36,747 bases of DNA from Lingula anatina (taxonomy: Eukaryota > Brachiopoda > Lingulata > Lingulida > Lingulidae): the NCBI RefSeq assembly GCF_001039355.2, contig NW_019775562.1, forward strand, positions 156,257 to 193,003. The letters run 5' to 3'. Position numbers and translations under genes: made by a program. The first letter of the stretch is position 1. Each line of letters starts with the position of its first letter. Under the pieces are notes generated by a model. That model saw only the letters and a list, made by a program, of their open reading frames with translations, was not told the origin of the DNA and did no database searches. This document shows, one piece after another, positions 22,632 to 34,568 of this stretch.

Positions 22632-23002
22632 TTTGATATGAAATTCTTATAACTTATTTATAACTTAGGAACTGTCAGAAGTGGGCCAAGGAAGAGATGA
22701 TTAGTTTTTGGTGGTGATCCGGATCAATAATCAATCAATAATCAATAATAAAAAAACTTAGTTATGGACCGATGAAAATTTCAGGAACTGTCAGAAGTGG
22801 GCCAAGGAACAGATGATTAGTTTTTGGTGGTGATCTGGATCAATAATCAATCAATAATTAATAATCAAAAATATCGAAAATTAAGGGCTGAAACGGCATT
22901 GGATGGAGACTTTGCTGTCTTGGCGAAGGTCTGCGCTCTCTGAGCGCTTTTCTAGTTAATAAAGTTTTGATATGAAAACCTTATAACTTATTTATAACTT
23001 AT
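22632..23002 (-). mobile_element. Dispersed repeat copy flanked by about 36-bp direct repeats
   Basis: The body (22667-22957) has a 116-bp tandemly duplicated segment (GGAACTGTCAGAAGTGGGCC at 22668 and 22784) and ends in TGAGCGCTTTTCTAGTT. It is the inverted relative of the element at 36515-36705. Near-identical flanks TTTGATATGAAA...CTTATAACTTATTTATAACTTA at 22632-22667 and 22967-23002 bracket it. A fragment with ATGAAACGGCACTGGATGGA lies at 26701-26752. Confidence 0.7.
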
Positions 23003-23722
23003 TAACAAAACTACAGATTTAATTCGATTTTTCTCTATCTTCAAAGGACGAATCTTATAGATTCCACTTGATTATTTCTTTAATATTACAGTATATGCTA
23101 TCAACCTTTATGCTTGCACACTTAATTGCAGAGGCAAGCAAGGCAGCAAAAAATGCAGCGAATTTAGATTGTCAGATACTACTATTTACATTCCTTTTAC
23201 GCACTTATTAATAAAAAATAAGGGATCAAGCAATTTCATAGAAAGGTAGTTTACTGAAATAAAGTATGGGGATTGTATTGTTTATTGTAATTTATGCAAT
23301 AATATTAGCCATCGGCGCACATAGCAAAATCACAGGAATTTTACTTGCGCACAATATTCAGTTTTTCAGACCTCCATGTTCTATGCCTAGTTACGACCTG
23401 CGATGCAAGAAAAATAGGCATATAAACAAGACTGGCATTACAATTAAATAACGAGAAATTAATTATACATTATATAAAGAAATAATAATTATGATTTTGT
23501 AAAATTTCATATTTGTTGAAAATTGGACGCGATCAATTTTGTACGGTTCAGGTGTCATGATCAGTTGTTTTAAATTTCAAACCGAAAGGTCTTCCTCGTA
23601 GCCAATTTCACAATTCAGCTGTATTATTTGAAATATAAAGTAACCGTGTTAAATATAGGGAATCCGTTTTCAAATCGATGAATTAAAATGTTCATGAACT
23701 CAAAACGATGCATTAGTATGTT

Positions 23723-23751
23723 CAAGGAGTTACAACAGTTGTAACTCCTTG
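23723..23751. repeat. Perfect 29-bp palindrome (14-bp arms, 1-nt centre)
   Basis: CAAGGAGTTACAAC, then A, then GTTGTAACTCCTTG. No surrounding gene or transposon end recognised. Confidence 0.9.
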
Positions 23752-24846
23752 GTATGTTGAAGATATCCAATCCTGATGTGGGGATTACACCCCCCACCAA
23801 GCCGCCCCCTAACGGTCTCATTTAAACAAGGCACCTTCTACAGCCAGCCTGTTTAGCAGTGTGTTATTAGAAAGTAGGTCTAAAGGTCACGGATAGGAGA
23901 TACCATATAAAATTTTTTAGGTAAAATAGGTTAAACCCTTGTGCGTTCACTTATTATGTCGATTTTTAGAATAAATTATCGGTATCTTTCATTGTACTTG
24001 ATGAAAATTAACGAGAAATTGAAGTATTTTTCCTTCTTTTCATCAAACGCTTCTTTAGATGTAAGCAAATACAACACTTCCTTTGCAACCCGGCACCCCC
24101 TCTAGTAAATGAATTGCCAGTTCATAGTCTTTTGAATAGCTTGCCACCTGGCTGCTCGCTGGATACTTCGCGCTTCCCGGGAGATGAACAGTGAAGGGGG
24201 AGAATTTTAGGGGGAGAAAGATGGAATAAAGAAGAGCATTGATGTCTTTAAAATTCGACATTCTGAATCTTTAAATTTGAGCTAGTTATTTCTGTTTTTA
24301 TAAGATTGCAACAAACTCTGCCTTTCAGAAACCCTGAGTACTTCAAGCATTTCGCTGACATCTTGATACCTCTCCCACTTCTGTCTCCCCCCCCTTAGAC
24401 GGTCCACAATCGTATGGCAATTTTATACAGGCAATTGACCTACTTTTATACCCATGCAGCTTACGGCGCTATTATAACGGCTTATAATGAGAATGAAAAC
24501 GTAAAAAGGTGATAAGGTTATTTACGATTTTATAATCTTAATTAAAATAAGCATCACGTGTCGATCAAATCTTTCCCAATAAGTGAGCAAAAAGGGGACT
24601 TTTTAAAAAATAAAGAAAAATTGGAGACAAGCCAAAATCAGGAAAAATGCATTTTTTTCTTATATGCAAATGAAGTCCCCTCAAGTAATATAAGACTGGG
24701 CCGGAAGTGATGTTCATATTAGAGATTTTGAATGGTGATGATCTTGCTGGTGGTTCAAAAATATTTTAATTGTTTTTAAGTTTTGGAAAGTGTCCCATGT
24801 CATCTGGTGTGTTGTCCGGGAGAATGTCTGTATATTTAAGAATCAA

Positions 24847-24889
24847 CCTTGGACATAAAAAGGATTAATATGTCTTATTATGTCCAAGG
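24847..24889. repeat. Inverted repeat, 12-bp perfect stem, 19-nt loop
   Basis: CCTTGGACATAA pairs with TTATGTCCAAGG. It is not followed by a gene start or end. Confidence 0.8.
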
Positions 24890-25246
24890 ATCAACTAAGA
24901 TTGTTGATCAAAAATTAAAATTGACATGACATGAAATAAACATCAGATGCAAAAATAAATAAATAATTCTTTTAAAATTGGATGCGTTGTTTGATGTTAG
25001 CAGTGCACAGGCCATTCATATCACTGCTCTGAACTCGACACCTAAACTTTCCCGTGGTCAGTCTAAAATTCGGGTCTATTTAACTGACAAAAAGGTGTTT
25101 TGACAAGTAATGTGTAATATAAAAAACTCTTTTCTATATAATATGAATAATACTGCTCATGAATAATGGCATAAGTGTGTGAAAATATCAAGTTTTGTTT
25201 TAAGGATTTGTTGGATGGATGAATAAATATTTTATCGTATATACAT

Positions 25247-25458
25247 CAGTGGCGGATTTAGGAGGGTGTCCCGACCCTGATCTTCGATTTATGAACAAAG
25301 AAAAAAGAAAAAACAGAAATGGTCCCCTCTTGAAATCTAAAATACCAAAATTTTCGGGGCCCTTCAGCGGGTCTCGGACTCCACACCAAGAGGGGGGAAG
25401 GTCGGCTTCACATTCGTCGACCCCCCCCCCCCAATCAAATAATCGTGGATCCACCCTG
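25247..25458 (+). mobile_element. 212-bp inverted-repeat element (MITE-like), copy 3
   Basis: Ends CAGTGGCGGATTTAGGAGG and, inverted, CAGGGTGGATCCACGATT resemble those of the copies at 9231-9502 and 13352-13629. Internal CTAAAATACCAAAATTTTCG and GGTCGGCTTC segments are also shared. Shorter than the others, presumably by internal deletion. Confidence 0.7.
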
Positions 25459-25879
25459 TACACTGACATGTTGATTTTCTTAAATTCTTTTTAGAAACTA
25501 ATCAAAGCATCAAAATACGTTCTTTATTTGTCTGGCTGAGAGCAAATCTGGATTTTTATATTTGGACAAAGTGTAGTTAGTCGTCAGAATATTCAATGCC
25601 AAATGGTTTCATGACCACTATCAATTATTTTATCCGTTACATTCTTGATATCAAAATTATAATACATTTGTACATTCGGGCGTATTACTGCAAATTTTTT
25701 CATTCATTCATTCAGATATTTATTCTTATTCTATTTGTTTCATTTTAACTTCATTTTATTTTGTCTTATAACATATTTATTGTCTTTCCCTCTTGTTATT
25801 TTTTTTATTTTTTGCCTTATTTCCTTTGAATTTCGAACCCTGTCAATGCCCGTTGGGCGACAGAGTGGCTGTGCGACTA

Positions 25880-26192
25880 TTGTCCCTATTCCACGCCGAC
25901 TACAAATTTCACGAACCGCCAGGAAATGACTAATTTTCAGAAATCGCAAGAAATCGTGGAATTTTTGCACATTTCTGGTACATGCAGAAATCTTGACCCT
26001 GTAGGACCCACTTATAATTATGTTAAGAAACCTAACTATTTACCGTTTGAACTCATGATAATGGCACCATTGTAAATGTAATTTTGACTATTCTTGAAAT
26101 TTTGAGGAATGTTCCCTCAAGCCAGGTATAAAAAGCCCCTTACCCCTGCTTTACCCCTATTCCACTACGAATTCCACGAACCGCCAGGAATT
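25880..26192 (+). repeat. Duplicated short segment around ACGAACCGCCAGGAA
   Basis: A segment with CCCTATTCCAC, then (after a short variable stretch) ACGAACCGCCAGGAA, occurs at about 25884-25924 and again at about 26154-26191. It may be parts of another small mobile element. Boundaries are unclear. Confidence 0.5.
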
Positions 26193-26409
26193 AATGATGA
26201 ACCTCATGATTCTTACTTTAATCGTGATACTTTCTTTAATCTCTAATAACTGATTCTTATCTACTCTCAGTCAGCTCTACAATTCTTGATAGATCATGAA
26301 ATAGGGGCAAAAGTTTTGATATGAATCGGGTAGCCTTCGGAATTTCCAAAGTTATGTGTCCTTCAGCAAGGTGGGACTGCAGAGCGATAATGGCGCAGGA
26401 GTTTTGAAT

Positions 26410-26465
26410 TTTATATATTTATTTATTTATTATTTTTTTTTTGGGGGGGGGGGGGGTGAGGGGTA
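26410..26465 (+). repeat. TTTA/T-run/G-run simple sequence
   Basis: TATTTATT repeats run into T8 and then about 13 G and GAGGGG. Confidence 0.9.
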
Positions 26466-26700
26466 CGAACTCTTCCCTTTGCTGTAAATACAGAGCATTT
26501 TCTCAACAGTCCCTCTGCCAACAGTCCCTGTCCCACAGCCTACATGTCGCACTGGATATCTTAGGAGGAACAAGAAAAACAACTCGCTAGTATAGAAAAT
26601 ACTGCAAGACTAAGTGTTTTTTAACACAATCACTGGCACCTACAAAGTTAGGGGTAATGTATTTGTTGCACTTTTTCTGTACAATTTATATACAAATTAA

Positions 26701-26752
26701 TGGCGACCGGATGAAACGGCACTGGATGGAGACTTTGCTGCCTTGGCGTGGT
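26701..26752 (-). mobile_element. Fragment of the GGCAC-TGGATGGAG dispersed repeat
   Basis: Shares ATGGAGACTTTGCTG and CCTTGGCG with the repeat ending at 22957. Only about 50 bp remain. Confidence 0.55.
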
Positions 26753-26924
26753 AATATCGATATTGAAAATAGTTTCTAAAATGGTATGTAAAAAAGCTGA
26801 AAGAAAATAGTTAACGATTGCGTATTTTACTTAATATCATAAAATGTATATTTAATCTGACAAAAGTTAGAATCATATTAGGCTATATATATATATTTTA
26901 AGAGAGCGGTTTCCTGTGTGGGAA

Positions 26925-26930
26925 TTTATT
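26925..26930 (-). promoter_or_regulatory. Candidate polyadenylation signal (AATAAA on -)
   Basis: About 280 bp downstream of the stop of the candidate gene at 27208-27980, a sensible position for its 3' end if that gene is real. Confidence 0.2.
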
Positions 26931-27207
26931 CAGTGTGATTTCAATCGCTTTTGGGTAAAGCTCTCTTCGTGACAACGTAAGGAAATGCTTTCACACTGTC
27001 TTTTTTGTTTTAATACTTTCATGTAGATATCTGTCCGAACATGCACTATTTCAGTTCAAATTCAAATTCACTGCTCATTTTAGTAGTTTGAAAATACTCC
27101 TCTTTTGGAAAGTGGTGTGACGCTTAATTCCCTGTATAGCCGAAATTCCTCAACTGGAGCGACCCATTCTGGCACATCTACCTCGGTCTCGGGCTGCTCA
27201 CTGGTTG

Positions 27208-27980
27208 TCAGTAAGATGGGTTGCAGAGCGGGCGACTTGGAGGTCGTTCATTGTATGCAGTCGTGCCACTTCTTTCAGGGGTGACCACGGGGAAATAATC
27301 TCCTTCTGGAAGGATTCCTGTAAAATGTACAAGAATACGTTACAGATACAGGTACCGGTATGTGAGTAGACTAAAGCCTATACAAGATATATTAAAGATA
27401 TCATTTGCCATGCAATGTCCGTGCCGTGCTCGTGTAACTGTCCGTAATTCCCTATGCCCGTTATTCCGTCTGGGCGGATTCACGATCTCCGTAGCCTCGA
27501 ATAAAACTATTGTGTTTGAAACGCGGTATGCCATTTATTTATGTGTATCTAACTTTAATACGCACACAGACAAAAATACGCAGAACATCAATTGATAATG
27601 AACAAGAAAGGTAGAGGTTAAAATAATGTACAAAATGACGAAGTGGAGAAGACATTGTAAGCCAGCTTAGAGTGAGGAGAAACGCAGTTATACATAGAAA
27701 ATAAAAGCAAGGCTACGCAATGAACACAGTGGATCAAAAGGAATGATCAAAAAGAAAGAAATTAAAGAGAAATACGAATAGAAAAAAAAAACAAAACAAA
27801 TAGAACTACTAATACAACACATTAAATTATGGTTGTTATAGCTGATATTACATGTCAATTTCGTGACAACTTACCGAAGTCCAAAAACGCATTCCATTGT
27901 CTGAACTCCGTGCGCCTCGCCACCGGAAAGTGAAATACGGCCATTAATATGGGTGTGATTAATATTAATATGGGTGTGAT
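27208..27980 (-). CDS. Candidate 3' exons of an unrecognised membrane protein
   Basis: Two phase-compatible exons on the - strand. The penultimate is 27980-27875 (acceptor CTCTTTTCAG, donor TTCG|GTAAGTTG). The last is 27317-27208 (acceptor TTTTACAG, stop TGA at 27210-27208). Exon 1 is open in phase 0 for 35 codons, beginning with a very hydrophobic stretch ITPILILITPILMAVFHF, then a basic segment and QWNAFLDF. It ends in phase 1. Exon 2 continues in the matching phase with GILPEGDYFPVVTPE and a Pro/Tyr-rich tail ending CNPSY. This looks like a membrane helix followed by a cytoplasmic tail. A 21-bp tandem duplication creates the repeated ITPIL helix segment. The frame also continues 24 codons upstream of the acceptor, so the true exon start is uncertain. 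Upstream exons were not found and no family was recognised. Confidence 0.35.
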
Positions 27981-28253
27981 CTGAAAAGAGTCAATCATGG
28001 TGACCGCTACAGAAAAGATACAGCCTTGAGGCCAGCTACACTCGACAGTGTATTACCAGTGTATGTACACTTGTAGCCATTGACTGTCTGTCAAATGACG
28101 CTTTTGGAAGGATCTGGCCGTCGTTGTAGATGGAGCAAAGGACGAAGGGATGTACTTTACCTGATAATCTTGTAGCAGCTCACAAGATCAATCTCTCAGC
28201 AAAGTCCCGGAATTTCAGGGGCGAGGTTCTTAGTGATCGTGTACGCCACTGCC

Positions 28254-28372
28254 ACAGGTCCGGAAAGACTCTCCAGCGTCCAGTGTCCTGTCTCGTGACA
28301 CAGGTCCGGAAAGACTCTCTCCAGAGTCCAGCGTCCAGTGTCCAGTCTCGTCACAGCGGTGTGCGGAACACA
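28254..28372 (+). repeat. Tandem duplication (about 50-60 bp x 2)
   Basis: ACAGGTCCGGAAAGACTCT and CCAGCGTCCAGTGTCC each occur twice. Open frames on both strands here reflect the duplication, with no splice-bounded coding potential. Confidence 0.75.
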
Positions 28373-28754
28373 GGTCACACTAACGAAGACAAACCAACTT
28401 GGTGTTAAAAATCTGGTAGAACTGGAATATACGGAACATATTTACCGGTAAAAAAAATTAACAAAAGAAGAAGAAAATAATAAATGTCGCAAATGGTGTA
28501 TAAATTATTTTCCACCTGCCGTTTCACAAAAGTCAATAATTAAAAACAGAATAATATTAGAAATTGCTGAATGCAGCAAATCTTTAGTTTCTCATGTATA
28601 ACTTTGAAAACTTAACTCTCAAACGCCGGATAAATTCTTTTTCCCTCTCGTACTGAATACTTCTGGTCACAGTGCGCCCTCCACGGCGTATTCTCTGTTC
28701 AACTCTACTCTGTTCAACTTGCTAGACTTTATCACCAGTGTGTAGCAGTAATGA

Positions 28755-29011
28755 TGATTGACGTTTATTTACATAACTGCCAATCAAACTATCCACTTTT
28801 GATAGCTTTGATTGGCACCTCTCAATCACGGGAGGTAAAAGTCCCTCTGAGGATGATTGTGATTGACGTTTGTTGGTAAAACCGTCAATCAAACTGTCAA
28901 ATTTGACAGCTTTGATTGTCACCTATCTATCACGGGCAATAAAAATTCCCTTGCGGTATGATTGTGATTGACGTGTGTTTATAAAACCGTCAATCAAACC
29001 ATCCAATCATA
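28755..29011 (+). repeat. CAATCA-rich tandem repeat, array 2
   Basis: Units start TGATTGACG at 28755, 28860 and 28965, a 105-bp period; the third is cut short. Each contains CAATCAAAC and, in full units, TTTGATTG. The first has TGCCAATCAAAC and the second GTCAATCAAACTGTC plus TTGACAGC. This is the same family as 10635-11052 with a shorter period. Confidence 0.85.
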
Positions 29012-29019
29012 TACAATCA

Positions 29020-31040
29020 CAAAAAGAAAAAAAATCCTTTATTTTACTAAGAAATAAAAAGAAACCCTAGCACTTGACAGATAACTGGATTGAAGTGCAC
29101 TGTATGGATTTGATTCACGGTACGTAAAGTTGTAATTAGTTTTAAATGCCATTATATAATAAGTTCACTGGCAGCTGTTTATTAGGATGCTGTTAGGTTT
29201 AACATCGCAGTGAATTGCAGTGGTTTTGAATGAAGGGGTGGAAAAAGTAGAATTCACATTGCTTGGAAGTATAGGTAATACAAATAAATATAATTCGAAG
29301 CAAAGTTTGGGATTGTTAAAAAAACAGAACAAAATCAAATAAACGAGGTATTGAAAACAAATGGATTAAGGCAATGTACAGATAAAACGATGATATTAGA
29401 GGAAAGGAAAAATACTAAAAAATACTGAAAACAACAATCTAAATCAAATAGCGGACTCATTTCTGTCAGTGGTGTAAAATGATATGACTTGAATATGGTT
29501 GTTCTGTTATATAACGTCATATGGGAGATGGCGTGAAAATTTATACGTGTTGTTAAATGTGCCCCTCTGTTTATATTTGTTTAAAATGATGCGCATTAAT
29601 AATAACCACAAAAGCAATTTTATCAGGAGGTCATGTGCGTTTTGGAATGTTGGAATCCCTCCATGTCCAACATGTTGTTTTATTGACCAGTCATCAGTGT
29701 TAGATATAATGATGAATAAATAGGGTAGTTAAAGCACTAAAACCCATGCGTCCTCTTGTACGCTATAAATTTGTAGAAAATCCCCCGTTAATTCCCCTGT
29801 TTCTCTCTTTAGTCAAAATTAATGTTAGATGAGAGGAAATACCAAGTAGAAACACCATCATTACATATGACCCCTCCTTTCCCATCCCGTCACCAACATG
29901 GGAAATTTCAAAGTTCATTATTTACATTTAAAAAAAGCATACGGGAAATAAACAAAAAAAGTGTCAAGTTACACTTCTGAAGCATTAAAATGCAATCCAG
30001 TTGCGAATATCAGCTTTATCGGACCACTTTTAGCGAAAATGATTACACACATCCTGCCCCCCCCCCCCCTTCCCTGCGAATGGAATGTGTCGTCTCGCTC
30101 TCTCCTAACACACTGCGGTCTATTGCTTGAGTCCGCCATAACACTGTCCTGCAAAAATAATTTGTAATCGGAAAATATTCTTGCGTATAAGATTGACGGC
30201 CTGAATCTTTGAGAGTGAAAAATATAACTGGATAAAAGTATTGAGGTCTGATATATCAATATCATTTTACAAATAACTAGCTTCAACTATTTCGGCTTCT
30301 TTCGATCTTTCCTTGATCGACCCTAGACAACGTCTCTGACGTGAGTTCCCAAAGAAAAAAATGCATCGCATGCAGTGGCCTCAAGTGCAGTTACCACTGT
30401 TACATGGTACTCTTTTTTCATAGTTATGAAATTCAAAGAAATTAATAATGAAAATCAAACGAGGTTATTAAAATAATAAATATCTGCTTGTGCCTGCTTG
30501 AACATCCAAGGAATACCCAGCCGTGTTACTGTAACTTACAGCCTTCCTCAGTTGATGAAGTGATATTGTAAGAATTTGTTCTGTTGATTACTTAGATTGT
30601 TTCTAACGAATGCATTTCAACATTAAAGCAAACGATATTGGATCAGTAAACAGATGGTTAAAGGTTTGATTATCTATCTTTTCCAGTCAGTCTGGTTGAG
30701 GTCTCAGTGAAGATGCAGTAGGTGTGTCATATGCGAGGTATGTAAGTAACCTTTTAATGTAAATAATGCATTTAAGTAAAGCGATCATTTTAAGTTAGAA
30801 AAAACAAATTGGTAATACAAAGTTTATTTTCTTTAGGGGGAAAACTAGGGTCCATCTGATTGCAGTTTACAATATCCACCATGGAATGCTAAATATAGTT
30901 TTGATATACATACCGGTATGTGTACATGACTGTGTAGATAAACGCCACAAAAAAGAAAAATATGAAAGGAGTGGAGGAGCCTGAGAAACATGAGGATATA
31001 CTTATCAAGGTAATAGGTCTTTAATGAATATCGAGCTGAC
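29020..31040. other. Non-coding stretch
   Basis: AT-rich, with a C run at about 30057-30070. A - strand frame near 29969-30286 is open for 105 codons but shows no domain-like sequence and no supporting splice sites. Nothing else recognised. Confidence 0.4.
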
Positions 31041-31045
31041 CGATC

Positions 31046-31105
31046 ATTGTATATTATATATTGTATATATTGTATATATTACATATTGTATATATATATA
31101 TAAAC
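31046..31105. repeat. TATATTG/AT-rich microsatellite
   Basis: Imperfect TATATTGTATA repeats ending in (TA)n. Confidence 0.85.
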
Positions 31106-31176
31106 CCCCCTCATCACAAGAAGGCTATCCAGGTGCAGTAAGCGTCAACACGTTCAGTCAGCCCATGGGTACACAC

Positions 31177-31308
31177 TACCCTCTACCAGGGTCTCAGTTA
31201 TTATTGTGGACTTTTTTTTTGACATCAGACCAAATTGACTGACTATTTATCTAGAGACCTATCTATTAATATCTGTGAAAAATCAATCTGTCGCCCTGGT
31301 AGAGGGTA
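31177..31308. repeat. 15-bp perfect inverted repeat, 102-nt spacer
   Basis: TACCCTCTACCAGGG at 31177-31191 is repeated inverted at 31294-31308. GTACACACTA also recurs as a direct repeat beside each arm. Confidence 0.75.
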
Positions 31309-31609
31309 GGTACACACTAGTACTGCCTTTACACGGCTCCTTTATATAGAGCGCACATTTCTTACATTGTATCCCGCTTATCTCTTTTCTTAATTATCAT
31401 GAATGTTCGGTGGATGTTAAATACGTTATCTTGTCACTTTGTAAACTATTCGACATTTTTCAAGGCAGCAAGCACTGCTGCTAAGTACATTATTAACGTC
31501 TACTACATTGCTTTCAACTAAAATAAAAGAGGCAAAGTTTGCTTGCTTATACAAATAAATTATGATCCTCTAAGGATCCACCATTGACTACTCGTGAACG
31601 CTGAGATTT

Positions 31610-31690
31610 AATGATAATAATAATTTCTTCTTATATGGCGCATTCCATTTAAAAGTCTCAATGCGCCTTACAATTATTTTAAATTAAAAG
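31610..31690. repeat. Dispersed-repeat-like hairpin segment
   Basis: AATAATAATTTCTTCTTATA, then GGCGCATTCCA and ATGCGCCTTACAAT. A TATA-GGCGCATT-...-AATGCGCC-TTACA arrangement is familiar as a common interspersed repeat in marine invertebrates (from memory). Short repeats with AAATATTACAATTTAAAAGAG follow. Confidence 0.45.
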
Positions 31691-31699
31691 AGCTAAATA

Positions 31700-34140
31700 T
31701 TACAATTTAAAAGAGCCAAATATTACAATTAAGGTTTAAAATGACAAAGTTGAGAGCTAAAAATGGCAAATTAAAAGTTAGTTACACAATACAGTGGAAT
31801 AATCTTAATATTCTGTTCAGTATTAGAATTGAATATCGTCAGTTAAGTATACTAGGATCTAAAAGAATAAGAACTGCTTGGTAATTAATAATGAGCTGTT
31901 AAAATGTCTTTAAAATATCTTTAAATTTCTTTGACACTCTAATTTCAGCGGGTTAACTGTTCCAGAGTATGGCTGCATATAGCGTGGTGTGACTTTATGT
32001 TTTATACCATTTCTAATTCAGTTCTCAATACCCGTCCAGTCATTTTAGACCGCCATTCATCCTGTACATTTCAAAAGAAAATATCAATTGGGAAAAATAA
32101 GTAGCCTTGCAGAATGTGTAGACATAAGTACTGACATTACTTTGGGACATATTCAAACGCGGGCAGAATATTAAGTTAACCAAGAGCATGACCTTGTATT
32201 ATTTTAGTGTACAAACATCGCATACTTTGTCGCGAGAGAGCGTTCGGGCATTTAGAATACGCTTGATCTACGAGACTGAAATGTAAACGTAAACTACAGG
32301 GCTGTCTTCTCCAGGTGAAGTCGTTTGACCCCATGATGTATTTGAAAGGCTGCACCTGGGTTTTATCTCAAATCGTCCCATCTTCTTTATCGATAATCTG
32401 CAGTTATCTTCCAAAAGCTTAAATTATCTTTATAAACCACTCCAAAATGTATTATCAGCGAAATGAAAACGCAGGAAACTGGCGCAAACAAAACAAAGAG
32501 AGGTCTTTTAATTAAAAGTCATCGGAGGAACATGTTGAGCTGTGAATTCCACTGAATGGCGGTCTGAAAATAACAGGGAATTGTTGAGAATGCCAGAGGT
32601 TCAACCATCACATTCCATCCCCCCCCCCCACACAATCCCCTTAACCACGTTGACGTGTACCCTACACCAGGACCACAGAGATAGCGGTTACTACATATTC
32701 TGATAGTTCTCTGCCTAATTAATTCCCTGTATATTTTTGAACCAGAGGAATGTTTGCACAGAAATGAAGTCGTTGTTCAGCTGACCCCAGTAGGCAGTAA
32801 GAAGAGTTTACCAAATATTTATACTGACTCCCCCCCCCCCCCCCATACACACCTTGCTTTGTAGAACACCATCATATTTCCAGATAAAAAGAAAAGGTTT
32901 CTTTCACCCTACCCATAATATTTTACTATGGCACATAAAATTATACAGACTGCCACATCAATAATAATAAATCAATTGATGATATTAAATAATGAATGAA
33001 AAATAATCTAAAAAATATTTCAAGAGCATGTAAACAATAAAATTGGTTATGTAGACTTTGAAAATTTTTCTGTTTTTCAATTAAACATTTTGAGAGTCAC
33101 ATCTTTCACAGTCAAACTAATCAAGGGTTAACCTGTTTCATGCAGTGAAAGTAAGTTGATCAAACTTTGCTTGAATGTAAGTTAACCTGGACTTCATCCT
33201 GATGTTACATGGACATTGTTGAGATTTTAAGACGGTCAATTCATCTTTCCCAAACTCCGTGAATCTTGACCTGCATGTCAGCCATAATGAAAGACCAGTA
33301 TGTTTGATTTTTAACAAAAGCATGTGACAGTGGGCATGGCATTCACAGATCCCAGTACCTGCAAATGCTACAAAATGTACATATTCAATTTTTGGATGTC
33401 ACTTAGATTTTATGTATAGAAATATAACAATATAATTTATAGTATTTCTCATTTGGGTCAAGAAAGTAGGTATACCTTTCTTTGTTGGGCATAAGTTCCA
33501 TTTGAATGGTAATACATGTACATATACATGTACATTGTACAAGTCAGACAGCAACAAAGTCAGTGTTAACATTATACTTTTATTACAGTTCAGATGTTCT
33601 GGTGGCTTTCAGATTTAAACATTTCAATTCACAATTAGCACATAACGCATTTCCATTTTTTACAATCATTAAAACCAACAAGAATGGTTAAGGCTTTGAA
33701 TCTTTTTTGAAAGTTACCTTTGAATTAATTACAGATTTGTCTGCTCACGTTATATAAATAAAATGCTCTACACTTGACTTCAGCTTGATCTTCTATCTCC
33801 CAGCAGAGGTTGAAAACACCAACAGTTGAGATTTCTATTAGCACACTGCTATTCTGGGCAATCAGGAACATGTAGAACTTCATGTGTTTTAATAATAGAT
33901 GGTCTATATCTTAATAACCATCAAGTTTGCATCAAAACATACTACAACAGTGGTTCATCTCTTACACAAACCCCAATATTTAATAATATGTTAAGATATC
34001 GCAGGACCGGTGCCTGGATTAATCTACTGGTTATAAAGACAGAGCAAAGACAAAGTGTAAGAGTAGATTGTAGAGTTTGTTGTTAGGATTGGGATGTGCC
34101 TGGGAACAGACAAATTTACACTTTACTTATTTCTATAGTA
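31700..34140. other. AT-rich stretch downstream of ureG
   Basis: Contains C runs at about 32620-32631 and 32829-32844 and a palindromic ACATGTACATATACATGTAC at about 33515-33534. No credible exons on either strand. A weak ATTAAA (- strand, 34158-34153) about 410 bp past the ureG stop could be its polyadenylation signal. Confidence 0.4.
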
Positions 34141-34421
34141 AATTAACTTATCTTTAATACAGAAACTAGAATGATGACTGTTTATAAATATACAGTAGCA
34201 GTGCACAGAAACTCTTGATAAATGACTTGCTGTTTATGTTCAATGCTAACTGAATGCTGAATTTCAATAACACATCATATTTGGAATATAAAACTATCAT
34301 GATGAGCAATTGACTGAAAATGCAGAACAGTTATCACAATATTTTCAGAGTAAAACTGAAAATAGAGAATGTCAACAAGATGCTGAAAAGGAAGATAAGG
34401 TAAAAGGATTTGTTGGCAAAT

Positions 34422-34485
34422 GGTGTGTGTGTGTGTGTGTGTGTGTTTGTGTGTGTGCGTGCATGTACATGCATGCATGTGTGCA
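34422..34485. repeat. (GT)n/(GCAT)n microsatellite in the ureG 3' flank
   Basis: Alternating GT with interruptions, then GTGCATGTACATGCATGCAT. It starts within about 150 bp of the ureG stop and so probably lies in the 3' UTR. His/Thr and Cys/Val repeat frames here are artefacts. Confidence 0.9.
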
Positions 34486-34568
34486 CCAGTTTCACAGGCA
34501 GAACTCTAACATTCAGCACCAGCATACAAAGGCTGTGTGCTCTCAGCCTGCAGTGCCTGTTCACAGTA

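Larger units (their letters stand above)
23010..25245. other. Non-coding stretch with small hairpins
   Basis: AT-rich. It contains a perfect 29-bp palindrome at 23723-23751 and a 12-bp-stem inverted repeat at 24847-24889. Open frames are short and unconvincing. Confidence 0.45.

Noticed and set aside
28130-28408. Frames on both strands of 60-92 codons, tested as an upstream exon of the 27.2-28.0 kb candidate gene
   Set aside because: Contains a 50-60-bp tandem duplication that drives the frames; all frames hit stops before the GTAAAG donor near 28159.
29969-30286. 105-codon - strand frame
   Set aside because: Includes a poly-G-coded Gly run and no recognisable domain; no splice support.
30966-31255. 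A short ATG exon ending ATCAAG|GTAATA and a Pro/Ser-rich frame after it
   Set aside because: No acceptor in the right phase precedes the second segment, and that segment contains a local inverted repeat.
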